The translations under genes and the position numbers were made by a program. DNA of 64,000 nucleotides from Occultella glacieicola. GTDB lineage: Bacteria > Actinomycetota > Actinomycetes > Actinomycetales > Beutenbergiaceae. Shown piece after piece: positions 39,579-52,942 of this stretch. How positions within the stretch are numbered: the first letter of the stretch is position 1; every line of letters begins with the position of its first letter. The notes beneath the pieces are model-generated. The model had not been told where the DNA came from. It did no database searches and saw only the letters and a program-made list of their open reading frames with translations. The stretch covers positions 62,556 through 126,555 of the forward strand of contig NZ_SMNA01000009.1 in the NCBI RefSeq assembly GCF_004353825.1, in the 5' to 3' direction.

Positions 39579-40814
39579 GTGCAGTCATGGCCCGCCCCCC
39601 GCATTCCTGAACTCCCCGGTCGCGGCCCGGGCCTGAGCCTGACCGACACCGCGACCGGTGCCCGGACGGAGCCGACGGACGACGGCGTGGGCCGGCTGTA
39701 CGTGTGCGGCATCACCCCGTACGACTCGACCCATCTGGGGCACGCGTTCACCTACGTCACCTTCGACCTGATCGGGCGCGTGTGGCGCGACGCCGGCGTG
39801 GACGTGCGGTACGCGCAGAACATCACCGACGTGGACGACCCCCTGCTCGAGCGGGCCACCGAGACCGGCGTCGACTGGCGTGACCTCGCCGACGACCAGG
39901 TGGACCTGTTCCGCGGTGACATGGCGGCCCTGCGGGTGATCCCGCCGGACCACTACGTGGGCGTCGTCGAATCGATCGGCCTCGTCGTCGACGCGGTCGA
40001 GCGGCTCGTCGAGGCCGGTGCCGCCTACCGGGTGGACGCCGACGTGTACGCCGACCTGAGCGCCGACGCCGCGTTCGGAGGTGTCGGCCACCTGGACCAC
40101 ACGCAGATGGACGAACTGTTCGCCGAGCGCGGCGGCGACCCGGAACGGCCCGGCAAGCGGCACCCGCTCGACCCGCTGCTCTGGCGCGGGCGGCGCGACG
40201 GTGAACCTCACTGGGACGGCCGCAGCCTCGGCGAGGGCCGGCCCGGCTGGCACATCGAGTGCGCGGCCATCGCCGCCAGCCACCTCGGCCTCCCGGTGAC
40301 AGTGCAGGGCGGCGGGACGGACCTGATCTTCCCGCACCACGAGATGAGCACGAGCCACCTGCGTCTGCTCAGCAACGGCACCGGCGGCAGCGAGCCGATC
40401 CGGGCGTTCGTACACTCGGGCCTGGTCGGCTACCAGGGCCACAAGATGAGCAAATCCCGCGGCAACCTCGTGTTCGTTTCCGCCCTCACGGCCGACGGCG
40501 TGGCGCCCGGCGCGATCCGGCTCACCCTGCTCGCGCACCACTACCGCGAGGACTGGGAGTTCACCGAGGCCGATCTGGCCGCCGGTGCGACCCGGTACCA
40601 GGCCTGGCGGTCGGCCGCGGCCCGGCCGGCCGCGGACGCGGACCCGGACCGTGACCCCGCGTCCGTGCTGCACGCCCTGCGCGCGGCTCTGGCCGACGAC
40701 CTGGACACCGCCGCAGCGCTCGCCGTCGTGGACGCCTGGGCACGGACCGGCTCGGCCGTGGACGCCGTGGTGATCGACGCCGTCGACGCCCTCCTCGGCG
40801 TGGACCTGCGCTAG
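39579..40814 (+). CDS. mshC: L-cysteine:1D-myo-inositol 2-amino-2-deoxy-alpha-D-glucopyranoside ligase
   Basis: A 411-residue class I aminoacyl-tRNA-synthetase-like ligase of mycothiol biosynthesis, which joins cysteine to GlcN-inositol using ATP. The HIGH-like motif is [17 protein letters not shown], the zinc site includes the Cys in [10 protein letters not shown] and the [13 protein letters not shown] and [12 protein letters not shown] segments, and the KMSKS loop is [17 protein letters not shown]. It lacks the tRNA-binding C-terminal domain of cysteinyl-tRNA synthetases and is close to normal MshC length. Its last 17 bp are perfectly duplicated after the stop. Confidence 0.95.
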   Translation: MQSWPAPRIPELPGRGPGLSLTDTATGARTEPTDDGVGRLYVCGITPYDSTHLGHAFTYVTFDLIGRVWRDAGVDVRYAQNITDVDDPLLERATETGVDWRDLADDQVDLFRGDMAALRVIPPDHYVGVVESIGLVVDAVERLVEAGAAYRVDADVYADLSADAAFGGVGHLDHTQMDELFAERGGDPERPGKRHPLDPLLWRGRRDGEPHWDGRSLGEGRPGWHIECAAIAASHLGLPVTVQGGGTDLIFPHHEMSTSHLRLLSNGTGGSEPIRAFVHSGLVGYQGHKMSKSRGNLVFVSALTADGVAPGAIRLTLLAHHYREDWEFTEADLAAGATRYQAWRSAAARPAADADPDRDPASVLHALRAALADDLDTAAALAVVDAWARTGSAVDAVVIDAVDALLGVDLR

Positions 40815-40831
40815 GCGTGGACCTGCGCTAG
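40798..40831. repeat. Perfect 17-bp tandem duplication at the mshC 3' end
   Basis: GCGTGGACCTGCGCTAG occurs twice head to tail (40798-40814, 40815-40831). The first copy contains the mshC stop; the second supplies the stop codon of the convergent PAC2 gene (40828-40830 on the minus strand). Confidence 0.97.
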
Positions 40832-41730
40832 CTGCCCGCGACCGGTCCGCCGCCGGTGTCCCGGCGGCGCAGGTACCGCTCGAACTCACGGGCGATCGCC
40901 TCACCGCTGGCCTCGGGCAGCTCCGCGGTGTCCTTGGCCTCCTCGAGCTGGCGCACGTACTCGGCCACCTCCGGATCGTCCTGCGCGAGCTCGTCGACCC
41001 CGAGCTGCCAGGCCTTCGCGTCCTCCGCGAGCTCACCGACCGGTGCGGGTTCGCCGAGGAACTCCTCGAGCGCCATGAGGATCGCCAGCGTCGCCTTCGG
41101 CGACGGTGGCTGGGCCACGTAGTGGGGCACCGCGGCCCAGACGTTGAGGGTGTGGATGCCGCGTTCGTACGCCAGCTGCGCGAGCACGCCGACGATGCCG
41201 GTCGGGCCCTCGTAGTCGCTGCCCTCGACCCCGAGCAGGGCCTGCACGGTCGGGTCCTCGGAGGAGGTCTGTACCGGGATCGGCCGGGTGTGCGGCACGT
41301 CCGCGAGCAGCGCGCCGAGGCACACCACGGTCCGCACCCCGAGCTCCTCGGCAGCGTCGAGGATCTGGTTGCAGTACGCCCGCCAGCGCATCGACGGCTC
41401 CACGCCCTGGACCAGCACGATCCGGCGCCCGGTCGACGGGCCGACCGTCACCGAGACCGTCGTGGACGGCCAGGTCAGGGTCCGCCCACCGGTGCCGTCC
41501 GGGCCGACCACCGGCCGGTTCACCTGGAAGTCGTGGAACTCGTCCGGGTCAAGGGTCCGGTGGGTGCGGGAGCCCCAACTGTCGGCGATCTGCGCGAGGG
41601 CGGAGGTGGCCGAACTGCCCGCATCGTTCCAGCCCTCGAAGGCAGCGACCAGCATCGCGGGCGGGACCTCGGGGGCCTGCTCGTCCTGCGACTGCTCGTC
41701 CGGTTCGCGGTGGCGCGGGGAACTACTCAC
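40828..41730 (-). CDS. PAC2 family protein
   Basis: A 300-residue protein of the PAC2 (proteasome assembly chaperone 2-like) family. Landmarks are VAAFEGWNDAGSSATSALAQ, DPDEFHDFQVNRPVV, GGRTLTWPSTTVSVTVGPST, RIVLVQGVEPSMRWRAYCNQ, VVCLGALLADVPHTRPIPVQ and TGIVGVLAQLAYERGIHTLN. The C-terminus is acidic and helical. The family is conserved in actinobacteria that have proteasomes, but a bacterial assembly role has not been shown to my knowledge. GTG 41730 follows a minus-strand TAGGGT (41742-41737) by 6 nt. Confidence 0.92.
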   Translation of the reverse strand: MSSSPRHREPDEQSQDEQAPEVPPAMLVAAFEGWNDAGSSATSALAQIADSWGSRTHRTLDPDEFHDFQVNRPVVGPDGTGGRTLTWPSTTVSVTVGPSTGRRIVLVQGVEPSMRWRAYCNQILDAAEELGVRTVVCLGALLADVPHTRPIPVQTSSEDPTVQALLGVEGSDYEGPTGIVGVLAQLAYERGIHTLNVWAAVPHYVAQPPSPKATLAILMALEEFLGEPAPVGELAEDAKAWQLGVDELAQDDPEVAEYVRQLEEAKDTAELPEASGEAIAREFERYLRRRDTGGGPVAGS

Positions 41731-41736
41731 CGTCCT

Positions 41737-41742
41737 ACCCTA
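41737..41742 (-). promoter_or_regulatory. -10 box of the PAC2 gene (leaderless)
   Basis: On the minus strand TAGGGT ends 6 nt before GTG 41730. Confidence 0.6.
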
Positions 41743-41801
41743 CGGGAGGTGAACGGTCTCCCCGCGGGCCGCCCGGCGTCCGAACGCGGCGACGCGCTGG
41801 G

Positions 41802-41807
41802 TAGACT
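41802..41807 (+). promoter_or_regulatory. -10 box of the HAD hydrolase gene
   Basis: TAGACT ends 8 nt before GTG 41816, supporting a leaderless mRNA and the GTG rather than an upstream TTG start. Confidence 0.6.
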
Positions 41808-41815
41808 TGCTGACC

Positions 41816-42491
41816 GTGCCCCCAGCCTCCACCACCGTGCTCTCCGCCGTCCTGTGGGACATGGACGGCACCATCGTCGACACCGAGCCGTACTGGATCG
41901 GGGCCGAGATCGACCTCGCCACCGAGCACGGCGGCACCTGGGACGAGAGCCTCGCCGTCGAACTCGTCGGCAGCCCGCTCGAGTCCAGCGCGGCCCTGCT
42001 GCGCGAGCGTGCCGGGATCCGCGGAACGGACGCCGAGATCATCGACGAGCTGCTCTCCCGGGTCGTCCGCCGGGTCCGCGAGGAGGGCGTCCCGTGGCGT
42101 CCGGGCGCCCTCGAGCTCCTCGCCGAGCTGGGCGCCGCCGGCGTCCCGTGCGCGCTCGTGACGATGTCGTGGCAGGCGCTCGCGGACGTGATCCTCGCCG
42201 CCCTGCCCGCGGACACGTTCGCGGCCGTGGTCACCGGGGACCAGGTCACCCACGGCAAGCCGCACCCCGAGCCGTACCTGCGCGCCGCCCGCGACCTAGG
42301 CGTGGACATCGCCGCCTGCGTCGCGATCGAGGACTCGATCCCCGGGATCGCGTCGGCGGAGGCATCCGGGGCCCGGGTCCTCGCGGTGCCGGCCGTGCAG
42401 CCGATCGTCGCGGCGCCGGGCCGGAGCCGGTTCGCCAGCCTGGCCGACGTCGACCTCGACCTGCTGCGGCGGATCGTCGCCGGAGAGGTCC

Positions 42492-42514
<23 letters not shown>
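41816..42514 (+). CDS. HAD-superfamily hydrolase, beta-phosphoglucomutase-like
   Basis: A 232-residue HAD phosphatase. Motif I LWDMDGTIVDTEPYWIGAE, motif II ALVTMSWQALADV, motif III HGKPHPEPYLRAARD, motif IV VAIEDSIPGIASAEASG. It is a likely paralogue of the gene at 9779, sharing the DMDGTxVDTEP start and cap layout. A sugar-phosphate or nucleotide substrate is likely, but none can be assigned. The final 23 bp overlap the M50 protease gene, so the two are cotranscribed and translationally linked. Confidence 0.88.
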
Positions 42515-44692
<2,178 letters not shown>

Positions 44693-44694
44693 CC

Positions 44695-44700
44695 TATTCT
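44695..44700 (+). promoter_or_regulatory. -10 box of mpa
   Basis: TATTCT, 3 bp after the trmI stop. Unlike its neighbours, this promoter would give a leader of about 18 nt with a true ribosome binding site (GAGGAGG, 44713-44719) before ATG 44725. Confidence 0.55.
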
Positions 44701-44724
44701 GGTCCCAGCGGCGAGGAGGGTCCG

Positions 44725-46389
44725 ATGGTCGAGCAGAACGAGGTTCCGGGGCGGGTGTCGCCCACCCCTCGCGAGCGTGAGCTGGAGAAGAAGGCCATCG
44801 ATCTGGCCGGCAAGAACGAGCGGCTCGTCACCGCGCTGACGTCCGCGCGCTCGCAGCTGGTGGAGATGCGGACCCAGCTCGAGGAGATGACCAAGCCGCC
44901 CGGCAGTTACGCCATCCACCTGCACGACCACGGCGACCGCACCGTGGACGTGATGTCCTCCGGTCGCAAGCTCCGCGTGGGGGTGGCCCCGAGCGTGGAC
45001 ATCGCCGGGCTGCGGCCCGGTCAGGAGGTCCAGCTCAACGAGGCGATGACCGTGGTCGCCGCGGGCGGGTACGAGCCGGTCGGTGAGCTGGTCACCGTCA
45101 AGGAGGCGCTCGACGGCGGACGCGTCCTGGTCCTCGGGCGCGCCGATGAGGAACGGGTGGTCCGCCTCGCCGGTCCGCTGCAGGACGTCACCGTGCGCGT
45201 CGGGGACACCCTGACCGTGGACTCCCGCACCGGCTTCGCGTTCGAGCGGATCCCACGTTCGGAGGTCGAGGACCTCATGCTCGAGGAGGTCCCGGACGTC
45301 GACTACGCCGACATCGGCGGACTCTCGGCGCAGATCGAGCAGATCAAGGACGCGGTCGAGCTGCCGTTCCTGCACCCCGACCTGTTCCGTGAGCACGGGC
45401 TGAAGCCGCCGAAGGGCCTGCTCCTGTACGGCCCGCCCGGCTGCGGCAAGACCCTGATCGCGAAGGCCGTGGCGACCTCGCTGGCCGAGACCGCCGCCGC
45501 CCAGGGTGGCGGCGCGGCCCCCGGCGCGGCGCGCAGCTACTTCCTCAACGTCAAGGGCCCCGAGCTGCTGAACAAGTTCGTCGGCGAGACCGAGCGACAC
45601 ATCCGGCTCATCTTCTCCCGGGCCCGGGAGAAGGCCTCGCAGGGCATCCCCGTGGTCGTCTTCTTCGACGAGATGGAGTCCCTGTTCCGCACCCGCGGCA
45701 CCGGCGTCTCCAGCGACGTCGAGACCACGATCGTGCCGCAGCTGCTCAGCGAGATCGACGGTGTGGAGCGGCTCGAGAACGTGATCGTGATCGGCGCCTC
45801 CAACCGGGAGGACATGATCGACCCGGCCATCCTGCGACCGGGCCGGCTGGACGTGAAGATCAAGATCGAACGCCCGGACGCCGAGGCGGCCCGTGACATC
45901 TTCACGAAGTACCTCACCCCGGACCTGCCGATCCACCCCGACGACCTGGCCGAGCACGGCGGGGACCCGAGCGCCGCCGTCGAGGCGATGATCGAGCGGA
46001 CCGTGGGCCGGATGTACTCCGAGGAGCCCGAGAACCAGTTCCTCGAGGTCACCTACGCCAGCGGGGACAAGGAGATCCTGTACTTCAAGGACTTCAACTC
46101 CGGGGCCGTGGTGCAGAACATCGTGGACCGCGCGAAGAAGAGCGCCATCAAGGATCTGCTCGCCACCGGTGTGCGGGGGATCCGGGTGGACCACCTCCTG
46201 GACGCCTGCATGGCGGAGTTCAAGGAGAGCGAGGACCTCCCGAACACCACCAACCCCGACGACTGGGCCAGGGTCTCCGGTAAGAAGGGGGAGCGGATCG
46301 TCTTCATCCGCACGATCGTGCAGAAGAAGGGCACCCCGGAGGCCGGGCGCACCATCGAGAACCTCAACCCGACGGGGCAGTACCTGTAG
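44725..46389 (+). CDS. mpa: Proteasome-associated AAA ATPase Mpa (ARC)
   Basis: A 554-residue unfoldase that recognises Pup and feeds pupylated proteins into the 20S proteasome. An N-terminal coiled coil ([20 protein letters not shown] and onward, to about residue 60) binds Pup. Two OB-like subdomains follow. The AAA module has Walker [18 protein letters not shown], Walker [16 protein letters not shown] and the sensor/arginine-finger region [20 protein letters not shown]-like ([20 protein letters not shown]). The C-terminus ends GQYL, the penultimate-Tyr motif that docks into the alpha ring. Normal family length. Confidence 0.97.
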   Translation: MVEQNEVPGRVSPTPRERELEKKAIDLAGKNERLVTALTSARSQLVEMRTQLEEMTKPPGSYAIHLHDHGDRTVDVMSSGRKLRVGVAPSVDIAGLRPGQEVQLNEAMTVVAAGGYEPVGELVTVKEALDGGRVLVLGRADEERVVRLAGPLQDVTVRVGDTLTVDSRTGFAFERIPRSEVEDLMLEEVPDVDYADIGGLSAQIEQIKDAVELPFLHPDLFREHGLKPPKGLLLYGPPGCGKTLIAKAVATSLAETAAAQGGGAAPGAARSYFLNVKGPELLNKFVGETERHIRLIFSRAREKASQGIPVVVFFDEMESLFRTRGTGVSSDVETTIVPQLLSEIDGVERLENVIVIGASNREDMIDPAILRPGRLDVKIKIERPDAEAARDIFTKYLTPDLPIHPDDLAEHGGDPSAAVEAMIERTVGRMYSEEPENQFLEVTYASGDKEILYFKDFNSGAVVQNIVDRAKKSAIKDLLATGVRGIRVDHLLDACMAEFKESEDLPNTTNPDDWARVSGKKGERIVFIRTIVQKKGTPEAGRTIENLNPTGQYL

Positions 46390-46413
46390 GCGGACCGGTC
46401 GTTTTGGCACGTC

Positions 46414-46419
46414 TAGGGT
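46414..46419 (+). promoter_or_regulatory. -10 box of dop
   Basis: TAGGGT ends 6 nt before GTG 46426, consistent with a leaderless dop mRNA. Confidence 0.6.
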
Positions 46420-46425
46420 GGGGCC

Positions 46426-48093
46426 GTGACTGTGCGACGCATCATGGGCATCGAGACCGAGTACGGCATCCTCGGAATCGGCAACCCCGGCGCGAACCCG
46501 ATGCTGATGTCCGCCCAGGTCGTCACCGCCTACGCGAACGAGGGGATCCACGGCGGCTCCCGGGCCCGCTGGGACTACCAGGACGAGGACCCGCTGCGCG
46601 ACGCCCGGGGCTGGCGCCTGGACCGGACCTCGGCACACCCGAGCCAGCTCACCGACGAACCGGGCCGGCCCGCCCCCGACGGCGACGGCGTCGCCGGGGC
46701 CCAGGACGTGGACGACGCGAACTGGGCGGGCGTCACCCAGCGGCGGCGCCCCGCGCCGCAGCCGGAACCGGCCACGGTCGCGAACGTGATCCTGCCCAAC
46801 GGCGCCCGGTACTACGTCGACCACGCACACCCGGAGTACTCCAGCCCGGAGGTGACCAACCCGCTCGACGCGGTGCTCTGGGACCGGGCCGGTGAGGAGG
46901 TGCTGCTCCGGTCGGCGCGGCTGCTCGCCCAGATCCCGGGCATGCCCCAGGTGGCGCTCTACAAGAACAACACCGACGGCAAGGGGGCCAGCTACGGCAC
47001 CCACGAGAACTACCTGGTGGACCGGGACGTGCCGTTCGACGACATCATCGACCACCTCACCCCGTTCCTGGTGACCCGGCCGGTGTTCTGCGGGGCCGGC
47101 CGGCTCGGTCGTGGGCAGCGCGGCGAACAGAGCGGCTACCAGATCTCCCAGCGCGCCGACTTCATCGAGAACGAGGTCGGCCTCGAGACGACGCTGCGCC
47201 GTCCGATCATCAACACCCGCGACGAACCGCACGCGGACGCGAGCCGGTACCGGCGCCTGCACGTGATCGTCGGGGACGCGAACATGCACGAGGTGTCCAC
47301 CTACCTCAAGGTCGGCAGCACGTCGCTGCTGCTCTGGCTGCTCGAGCAGGGCCAGGTGCCCCTCGAGCTCGGCGCCCTCCGGCTCGCCGACCCGGTCGGC
47401 GCCGCCCACGCCGTCAGCCACGACCTCAGTCTGGGTGAGCCGCTCGACCTCGCCGATGGTCGGCGACTGACCGCCCTGCAGATCCAACGGGTCTACGTGG
47501 ACGTGCTCACCGCCGCCGTGGCCGCCAACGCCGAACGCACCGGAACTCCGGTGGACGAGCAGACCGCCGACGTGCTGGCCCGCTGGTCCAGCCTGATCAC
47601 CCGACTCGCGGACGCACCCGGATCCTGCGCCCGGGAGGTCGAGTGGCTCGCGAAGCTGCGGGTCCTGGACGGCATGCGCACCCGGGACGACCTGCCCTGG
47701 GACCACCCGCGGCTCGCCGCCCTGGACCTGCAATGGTCCGACCTGCGGCCCGAACGCGGCATCTACGCGAAGATGGCGGCCGCGGGGGCGGTGGAACGGC
47801 TCGTCGACCCGGCCGCCGTCGAGCGTGCCATCACCCACCCGCCCCAGGACACCCGGGCCTACTTCCGCGGCGAGTCGATCCGCCGGTTCCCGGACGCGAT
47901 CAGCGCCGCCAACTGGGACGCGATCGTCTTCGACGTGCCGGGGCAGGCACACCTGCAACGGGTCCCGACGACGGATCCGCTGCGGGGCACCCGGCGGCAT
48001 GTCGGCGACCTCCTGGACGCACACCACGATGCCGGTTCATTGCTGCGGGCGCTGACCGCCGTGCCGCCTCCGGAAGGCGGCTCCGCGACGTAG
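46426..48093 (+). CDS. dop: Pup deamidase/depupylase
   Basis: A 555-residue glutamine-synthetase-fold enzyme. The N-terminal [20 protein letters not shown] carries the conserved metal-binding Glu residues; [40 protein letters not shown] and [20 protein letters not shown] form the ATP/Mg and Pup-binding surfaces. The segment at residues about 52-115 ([20 protein letters not shown] and the Pro-rich run) corresponds to the Dop loop absent from PafA. It deamidates the C-terminal Gln of Pup and also removes Pup from substrates. GTG 46426 is chosen from the promoter; GTG 46432 is also possible. Confidence 0.96.
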   Translation: MTVRRIMGIETEYGILGIGNPGANPMLMSAQVVTAYANEGIHGGSRARWDYQDEDPLRDARGWRLDRTSAHPSQLTDEPGRPAPDGDGVAGAQDVDDANWAGVTQRRRPAPQPEPATVANVILPNGARYYVDHAHPEYSSPEVTNPLDAVLWDRAGEEVLLRSARLLAQIPGMPQVALYKNNTDGKGASYGTHENYLVDRDVPFDDIIDHLTPFLVTRPVFCGAGRLGRGQRGEQSGYQISQRADFIENEVGLETTLRRPIINTRDEPHADASRYRRLHVIVGDANMHEVSTYLKVGSTSLLLWLLEQGQVPLELGALRLADPVGAAHAVSHDLSLGEPLDLADGRRLTALQIQRVYVDVLTAAVAANAERTGTPVDEQTADVLARWSSLITRLADAPGSCAREVEWLAKLRVLDGMRTRDDLPWDHPRLAALDLQWSDLRPERGIYAKMAAAGAVERLVDPAAVERAITHPPQDTRAYFRGESIRRFPDAISAANWDAIVFDVPGQAHLQRVPTTDPLRGTRRHVGDLLDAHHDAGSLLRALTAVPPPEGGSAT

Positions 48094-48132
48094 GATCGCC
48101 AGAGCAGGCGTCAGTGCCACGAGGAGGACATC

Positions 48133-48330
48133 TTGGCTGCACGGCAGTTCGATCAGCGCAACACCCCCGACCCCAGGCCCGACGACGAACCCGCGGGCCC
48201 GCCGCCGACCGGGGCGAGCGCGAGCGCGCGCGATGCCGAGGTGGACTCGCTGCTGGACGAGATCGACGACGTCCTCGAGACGAACGCGGAGACCTTCGTG
48301 CGGGGATTCGTGCAGAAGGGCGGCCAGTGA
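48133..48330 (+). CDS. pup: Prokaryotic ubiquitin-like protein Pup
   Basis: A 65-residue, disordered, acidic modifier. The C-terminal half is the conserved Mpa-binding helix [20 protein letters not shown] followed by [11 protein letters not shown]. It ends in GGQ, so Dop must convert Gln to Glu before PafA can attach it to lysines. TTG 48133 is used as start, with GAGGAGGA (48121-48128) in good position; no ATG or GTG is available. The stop overlaps the prcB start (GTGA at 48327-48330). Confidence 0.95.
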   Translation: MAARQFDQRNTPDPRPDDEPAGPPPTGASASARDAEVDSLLDEIDDVLETNAETFVRGFVQKGGQ

Positions 48331-49142
48331 CGGCCGACTTCGGCGACCGGCTCCCGGCCGCGTTCTCCCGACCCGGGAGTTCGTCGTTCGTCGACTTCCT
48401 CGCCGATCACGCCCCGGACCTGCTGCTCGGACGCACCCAGAGCGGCCAGAGCACACTGGGCTCCGTGCCGACCCCGCACGCGACCACCATCGTGGCGCTC
48501 ACCTTCGAGGGTGGGATCGTGATGGCGGGCGACCGGCGCGCCACGATGGGCTCGACGATCGCCCACCGGCAGATGGAGAAGGTCTTCTCGGCCGACGACT
48601 ACTCCGCGGTCGGCATCGCCGGCACCGCCGGGGTGGCGGTGGAACTGGTCCGCCTGTTCCAACTCGAGCTCGAGCACTACGAGAAGATCGAGGGCACCCT
48701 GCTCTCGCTCGAGGGCAAGGCGAACCGGCTGGCCACGATGGTCCGCTCCAGCCTGCCGATGGCGCTCCAGGGGCTGGCCGCCATCCCGCTCTTCGGCGGG
48801 TACGACGGCCTGCGTGCCACCGGACGGATCTTCTCCTACGACGTGGTCGGCGGCCGCTACGAGGAGCATGACTTCCACGCCATCGGCTCCGGCTCGGTGC
48901 ACGCGCGGGGCTCGATGAAGAAGCTCTGGTCGTCCGGCCTCGACGCCGACGCGGCCGTGCGGACCGCGGTGCACGCGCTCATCGACGCGGCCGACGAGGA
49001 CTCGGCAACCGGGGGACCGGATCTGGCCCGTGGCATCTACCCGATCGTCGCGGTCGTGGACGCGAGCGGCTACCGCAGGGTCCCCGACGAGGAGCTCGCG
49101 GCCGTGGTCCGGGCGATCGGCACCGGGGAGGACCTGTCATGA
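48327..49142 (+). CDS. prcB: Proteasome subunit beta
   Basis: A 271-residue 20S proteasome beta subunit. Residues 1-52 are a propeptide ([14 protein letters not shown] typical) cleaved before Thr53 in [14 protein letters not shown], which becomes the N-terminal nucleophile. [20 protein letters not shown] carries the conserved Asp and Lys-equivalent positions, and the S1-pocket region [20 protein letters not shown] follows. It forms the inner heptameric rings of the core particle. GTG 48327 overlaps the pup stop and its own stop overlaps prcA (ATGA), so stoichiometric expression is expected. Confidence 0.97.
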   Translation: MTADFGDRLPAAFSRPGSSSFVDFLADHAPDLLLGRTQSGQSTLGSVPTPHATTIVALTFEGGIVMAGDRRATMGSTIAHRQMEKVFSADDYSAVGIAGTAGVAVELVRLFQLELEHYEKIEGTLLSLEGKANRLATMVRSSLPMALQGLAAIPLFGGYDGLRATGRIFSYDVVGGRYEEHDFHAIGSGSVHARGSMKKLWSSGLDADAAVRTAVHALIDAADEDSATGGPDLARGIYPIVAVVDASGYRRVPDEELAAVVRAIGTGEDLS

Positions 49143-49852
49143 CGCAGCCGTTCTACGTCTCTCCCGAGCAGCTCATGAAGGACCGGGCGGACTTCGCCCG
49201 CAAGGGCATCGCCCGCGGCCGGTCGGTGATCGTGATCGGATACTCCGGCGGTATCGCGTTCGTCACCGAGAACCCGTCCCGCGCCCTGCACAAGGTCAGC
49301 GAGATCTACGACCGGATCGGATTCGCCGCCGTCGGCAAGTACAACGAGTTCGAGAACCTCCGGGTGGCCGGCGTCCGGTACGCGGACCTACGCGGGTACT
49401 CCTACGACCGGGTGGACGTCAGCGCCCGCGGCCTGGCGAACGCGTACGCCCAGACCATGGGCGCCGTGTTCACGACCGAGTCCAAGCCGCTCGAGGTGGA
49501 ACTCGCCGTCGCCGAGGTGGCCGACGCCCAGGCCGGCGACCAGATCTACCGGCTCGGCTACGACGGCTCGGTCGCCGAGGAGCCGGGCTTCGTGGTGATG
49601 GGCGGCGCGGCCGAGCGCCTGGGCGCACTGGTCCGTGAGGAGTGGTCCGAGGGCCTCTCCCTGGAGCAGGTGCTGCGGCTGGCCGTGCGCGTACTCGGCG
49701 CCGGCGAGGAGGAGGACGGTTCCGCCGACCGGGTCCTCGCCCCGGCCAGCCTTGAGGCCGCCGTGCTCGACCGGGACCGGCCCCGCCGGGCGTTCCAGCG
49801 GCTCGGCGTGCCGGCCCTTGCCCGCCTGCTGCCCGCCGCGGAGCCCGAATGA
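49139..49852 (+). CDS. prcA: Proteasome subunit alpha
   Basis: A 237-residue 20S proteasome alpha subunit. The N-terminal gating segment [20 protein letters not shown] is followed by [20 protein letters not shown] and [20 protein letters not shown], as in other actinobacterial PrcA proteins. No N-terminal Thr nucleophile is present, as expected for the structural outer rings. Its pockets bind the C-terminal Tyr motif of Mpa. ATGA overlaps link it to prcB upstream and pafA downstream. Confidence 0.97.
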   Translation: MTQPFYVSPEQLMKDRADFARKGIARGRSVIVIGYSGGIAFVTENPSRALHKVSEIYDRIGFAAVGKYNEFENLRVAGVRYADLRGYSYDRVDVSARGLANAYAQTMGAVFTTESKPLEVELAVAEVADAQAGDQIYRLGYDGSVAEEPGFVVMGGAAERLGALVREEWSEGLSLEQVLRLAVRVLGAGEEEDGSADRVLAPASLEAAVLDRDRPRRAFQRLGVPALARLLPAAEPE

Positions 49853-51255
49853 GGATCCGGCGCATCTTCGGTCTGGAGACCGAGTTCGGCGTCACCTGCG
49901 CCGCGCCCGAGGGCCGGGGCCTGTCCGCGGAGGAAGTGGCCCGCTACCTGTTCCGGAAGGTGGTGGCCTGGGGCCGCTCCTCGAACGTGTTCCTCGGCAA
50001 CGGCTCCCGGCTGTACCTGGACGTCGGCTCGCACCCGGAGTACGCCACCGCCGAGTGTGACGACCTGCGCCAGCTCGTCTTCCACGACAAGGCCGGCGAA
50101 CGCATCCTCGAGGGCCTCGTCGCCGACGCCCAGGAGCGCCTCGACGCCGAGGGCATCCCGGGCCGGATCCACCTGTTCAAGAACAACCTCGACTCCGCAG
50201 GCAACTCCTACGGCTGCCACGAGAACTATCTGATCCGGCGCCGGGGGGACTTCGCCAGGACCGCCGAGGTGCTCGTCCCGTTCCTGATCACCCGCCAGGT
50301 GCTCACCGGCGCCGGCCACATCCTGACCACCCCACGCGGGCCCACATACTGCTTCTCCCAGCGCGCCGACCACCTGTGGGAGGCCACCAGTTCCGCGACC
50401 ACGCGGTCGCGGCCGATCATCAACACCCGCGACGAGCCGCACGCCGACGCGGATCTGTACCGTCGCCTGCACGTCATCTCCGGCGACTCCTCGATGTCGG
50501 AGACCACCACCATGCTCAAGGTGGGGATGACCGACATCCTGCTCCGGATGATCGAGTCCGGGTACATCTTCGGCGACCTGAACCTGGAGAACCCGGTGCG
50601 CGCCATCCGGGAGATCTCCCACGACATCACCGGGACCAAGCAGGTGGCCCTGGCCCGCGGCACCAAGGTGAGCGCCGTCGACCTCCAGGAGCAGTACCTG
50701 CAGCGGGCCCGGGACTTCATCGCGGAGGCTCCCGAGGGCGGCCCGCACGACGAGTGGGTCCTCGAGCTGTGGGGCCGCGGCCTGACCGCGCTCCGCAGCG
50801 GTGACCTGACGCTCGTGGACCGCGACCTGGACTGGGCGATCAAGAAGCGGCTCATCGACCGGTACGTCGACGCCCACGACGTGCCGATGTCGGACCCCCG
50901 GGTCCTGCGGCTCGGCCTCGCCTACCACGACATCTCCCGCACCGACGGACTGTTCGCCCGCCTCGCCGCCCGCGGCCTGGTCAGCCGGGTGGTCACCGAC
51001 GAGGAGATCGACGCCGCCACCACCGAGCCGCCGCAGACCACCCGGGCCAAGCTCCGCGGCGACTTCGTCACCGCGGCGACCGCCCGCCGTCGGGACTACA
51101 CGGTGGACTGGGTGCACCTGAAACTCAACGACAACGCCGGCAGGACCGTGCTCTGCAAGGACCCGTTCCGCAACACCGACGACCGGGTGGACCGGCTGAT
51201 CGCGAGCCTCGACCCACCAGGATCGACCCAGGTGACTCCCAGCCTCGCCCCGTAG
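49849..51255 (+). CDS. pafA: Pup--protein ligase PafA
   Basis: A 468-residue glutamine-synthetase-like ligase that attaches the C-terminal Glu of deamidated Pup to substrate lysines with ATP. The N-terminus [20 protein letters not shown] has the catalytic Glu pair; [40 protein letters not shown] and [20 protein letters not shown] match Dop motif by motif, but the Dop loop is absent. The C-terminal small domain [20 protein letters not shown] binds Pup. It overlaps prcA by ATGA, and its TAG stop forms part of the next promoter. Confidence 0.97.
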   Translation: MRIRRIFGLETEFGVTCAAPEGRGLSAEEVARYLFRKVVAWGRSSNVFLGNGSRLYLDVGSHPEYATAECDDLRQLVFHDKAGERILEGLVADAQERLDAEGIPGRIHLFKNNLDSAGNSYGCHENYLIRRRGDFARTAEVLVPFLITRQVLTGAGHILTTPRGPTYCFSQRADHLWEATSSATTRSRPIINTRDEPHADADLYRRLHVISGDSSMSETTTMLKVGMTDILLRMIESGYIFGDLNLENPVRAIREISHDITGTKQVALARGTKVSAVDLQEQYLQRARDFIAEAPEGGPHDEWVLELWGRGLTALRSGDLTLVDRDLDWAIKKRLIDRYVDAHDVPMSDPRVLRLGLAYHDISRTDGLFARLAARGLVSRVVTDEEIDAATTEPPQTTRAKLRGDFVTAATARRRDYTVDWVHLKLNDNAGRTVLCKDPFRNTDDRVDRLIASLDPPGSTQVTPSLAP

Positions 51256-51258
51256 ACT
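51253..51258 (+). promoter_or_regulatory. -10 box of the FKBP gene overlapping the pafA stop
   Basis: TAGACT starts with the pafA stop codon TAG and ends 8 nt before ATG 51267. Confidence 0.6.
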
Positions 51259-51266
51259 CCGCGATC

Positions 51267-52175
51267 ATGCCCGCACCTGCCCGACCCCGCCGCCCGGTGG
51301 GGGTGCTCCTGCAGCGCCTGCTGGCCGTGCTGGCCCTCGTCGCGGGGCTGACCGGCCTGGTGGCCTGCACCCCCGACGAACCCGAACCGTCCGGCATCGA
51401 CCTGGTCGCCGTCGGCGGCAACATGGGGGCGCACCCCCAGGTGACCTTCGACGCCCCGCTCGCGGTCACCGAGACCGAGACCGAGGAACTGATCACCGGC
51501 GAGGGCACCGTGCTGGTCGACGGCGCCGCCGTGATGGTCTCCTACCTCGCCATCGACGCGGTGACCGGCGAGACGATCGAGGACACCTTCAGTTCCCAGC
51601 CGGAGGTGCTGCTGCTCACCGAGGCCGAGGCCGGCCCGCTCTACGACGAACTGCTCGGCCGCACCGAGGGATCCCGGCTGCTGCGCGTTGAGGTCGGGAC
51701 CGCCACCAAGCCGAACCCGTTGGTCCTCGTCTACGACATCCTGCACACCCGGGCGTGGGGCGAGGAGGTGCCCCCGGCGGCCGGCATGCCGGTGGTGAGT
51801 CGCAGCGAGACCGGTGAGCCCACCGTGACGATCCCGGACACCGCCCCGCCCGCGGATCTGAGCGTCGTCCAGCTCATCCGGGGCGACGGCGCCCAGGTGC
51901 GTTCCGGCCTCGCCGTCACCGTGCGGTACACCACGATCGCGTGGAGCACCGGTGAGGTCGTCGAGTCGACCTGGGGCGAGGGGCAGGCACCCACCACCGT
52001 GGCCTTCACCGGCCTCATCCAGGGCTGGCAGGAGGGCCTCGTCGACGAGACCGTCGGCTCCCAGGTGATGCTGATCGTGCCGCCCGAGCAGGCGTTCGGT
52101 GACGATACCCTCGTCTACGTGATCGACGTGCTGGCCGTGTCCGCCCTGAACGGCACCGACGGGGCGGGCGAATGA
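51267..52175 (+). CDS. FKBP-type peptidyl-prolyl isomerase lipoprotein
   Basis: A 302-residue exported lipoprotein. The signal is [20 protein letters not shown] leading to the lipobox LVAC at about residue 34. Two FKBP-like modules follow: a first, degenerate one ([20 protein letters not shown]) and a canonical second one ([51 protein letters not shown]). It probably assists folding of secreted proteins at the outer face of the membrane. FKBP genes follow pafA in many actinobacteria. Its stop overlaps the hisF start (ATGA). Confidence 0.91.
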   Translation: MPAPARPRRPVGVLLQRLLAVLALVAGLTGLVACTPDEPEPSGIDLVAVGGNMGAHPQVTFDAPLAVTETETEELITGEGTVLVDGAAVMVSYLAIDAVTGETIEDTFSSQPEVLLLTEAEAGPLYDELLGRTEGSRLLRVEVGTATKPNPLVLVYDILHTRAWGEEVPPAAGMPVVSRSETGEPTVTIPDTAPPADLSVVQLIRGDGAQVRSGLAVTVRYTTIAWSTGEVVESTWGEGQAPTTVAFTGLIQGWQEGLVDETVGSQVMLIVPPEQAFGDDTLVYVIDVLAVSALNGTDGAGE

Positions 52176-52942
52176 GCCTGGCGTTGCGGGTGATCCCGTG
52201 CCTGGACGTGAACGCGGGTCGCGTCGTCAAGGGAGTGAACTTCGAGAACCTGCGCGACGCCGGTGACCCGGTCGAACTGGCCCACCGCTACGACGCCGAG
52301 GGTGCCGACGAGGTCACGTTCCTGGACGTCAGCGCCTCCACCGAGGGGCGGGCGACCACGCTGGAGATCGTCGCCCGGACCGCCGAGGAGGTGTTCGTCC
52401 CGCTCACCGTCGGCGGCGGGGTGCGAAGCACCGACGACGTGGATGCGCTGCTGCGCGCGGGCGCGGACAAGGTGGGGATCAACACCGCCGCGATCGCACG
52501 TCCCGAGCTCATCGCCGAGGTCGCGCACCGGTTCGGTTCCCAGGTGCTGGTGCTGTCCGTGGACGCCCGGCGCACGCCCGACGGCGTCAGCACGCCCTCG
52601 GGGTACGAGGTCACCACTCACGGGGGTCGCCGGGGCACCGGCATCGACGCCCTCGACTGGGTGAGCCGGGCCCAGGACGCCGGGGTGGGGGAGATCCTGC
52701 TGAACTCGATCGACGCCGACGGCACCACCGCCGGGTTCGACCTCGAGATGCTCACCGACGTGCGCGCGCGGGTGCGGGTGCCGCTGATCGCCAGCGGAGG
52801 TGCCGGCACCGCCGAGCACTTCGTCGAGGCCGCCCGCACGGGGGCCGACGCCCTGCTCGCCGCGAGCGTGTTCCACTACGGCACGCTCACCATCGGCGAC
52901 GTCAAGGACCACCTGCGCGAGGCCGGCTTCGAGGTCCGCTGA
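52172..52942 (+). CDS. hisF: Imidazole glycerol phosphate synthase, cyclase subunit
   Basis: A 256-residue (beta/alpha)8 barrel. The N-terminal catalytic Asp is in [20 protein letters not shown] and the second catalytic Asp in [19 protein letters not shown]; the phosphate sites are [20 protein letters not shown] and [18 protein letters not shown]. It uses ammonia from HisH to convert PRFAR to imidazole glycerol phosphate and AICAR in histidine biosynthesis. It is translationally coupled to the FKBP gene, which is unusual company for a his gene; hisI follows 4.6 kb downstream. Confidence 0.96.
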   Translation: MSLALRVIPCLDVNAGRVVKGVNFENLRDAGDPVELAHRYDAEGADEVTFLDVSASTEGRATTLEIVARTAEEVFVPLTVGGGVRSTDDVDALLRAGADKVGINTAAIARPELIAEVAHRFGSQVLVLSVDARRTPDGVSTPSGYEVTTHGGRRGTGIDALDWVSRAQDAGVGEILLNSIDADGTTAGFDLEMLTDVRARVRVPLIASGGAGTAEHFVEAARTGADALLAASVFHYGTLTIGDVKDHLREAGFEVR

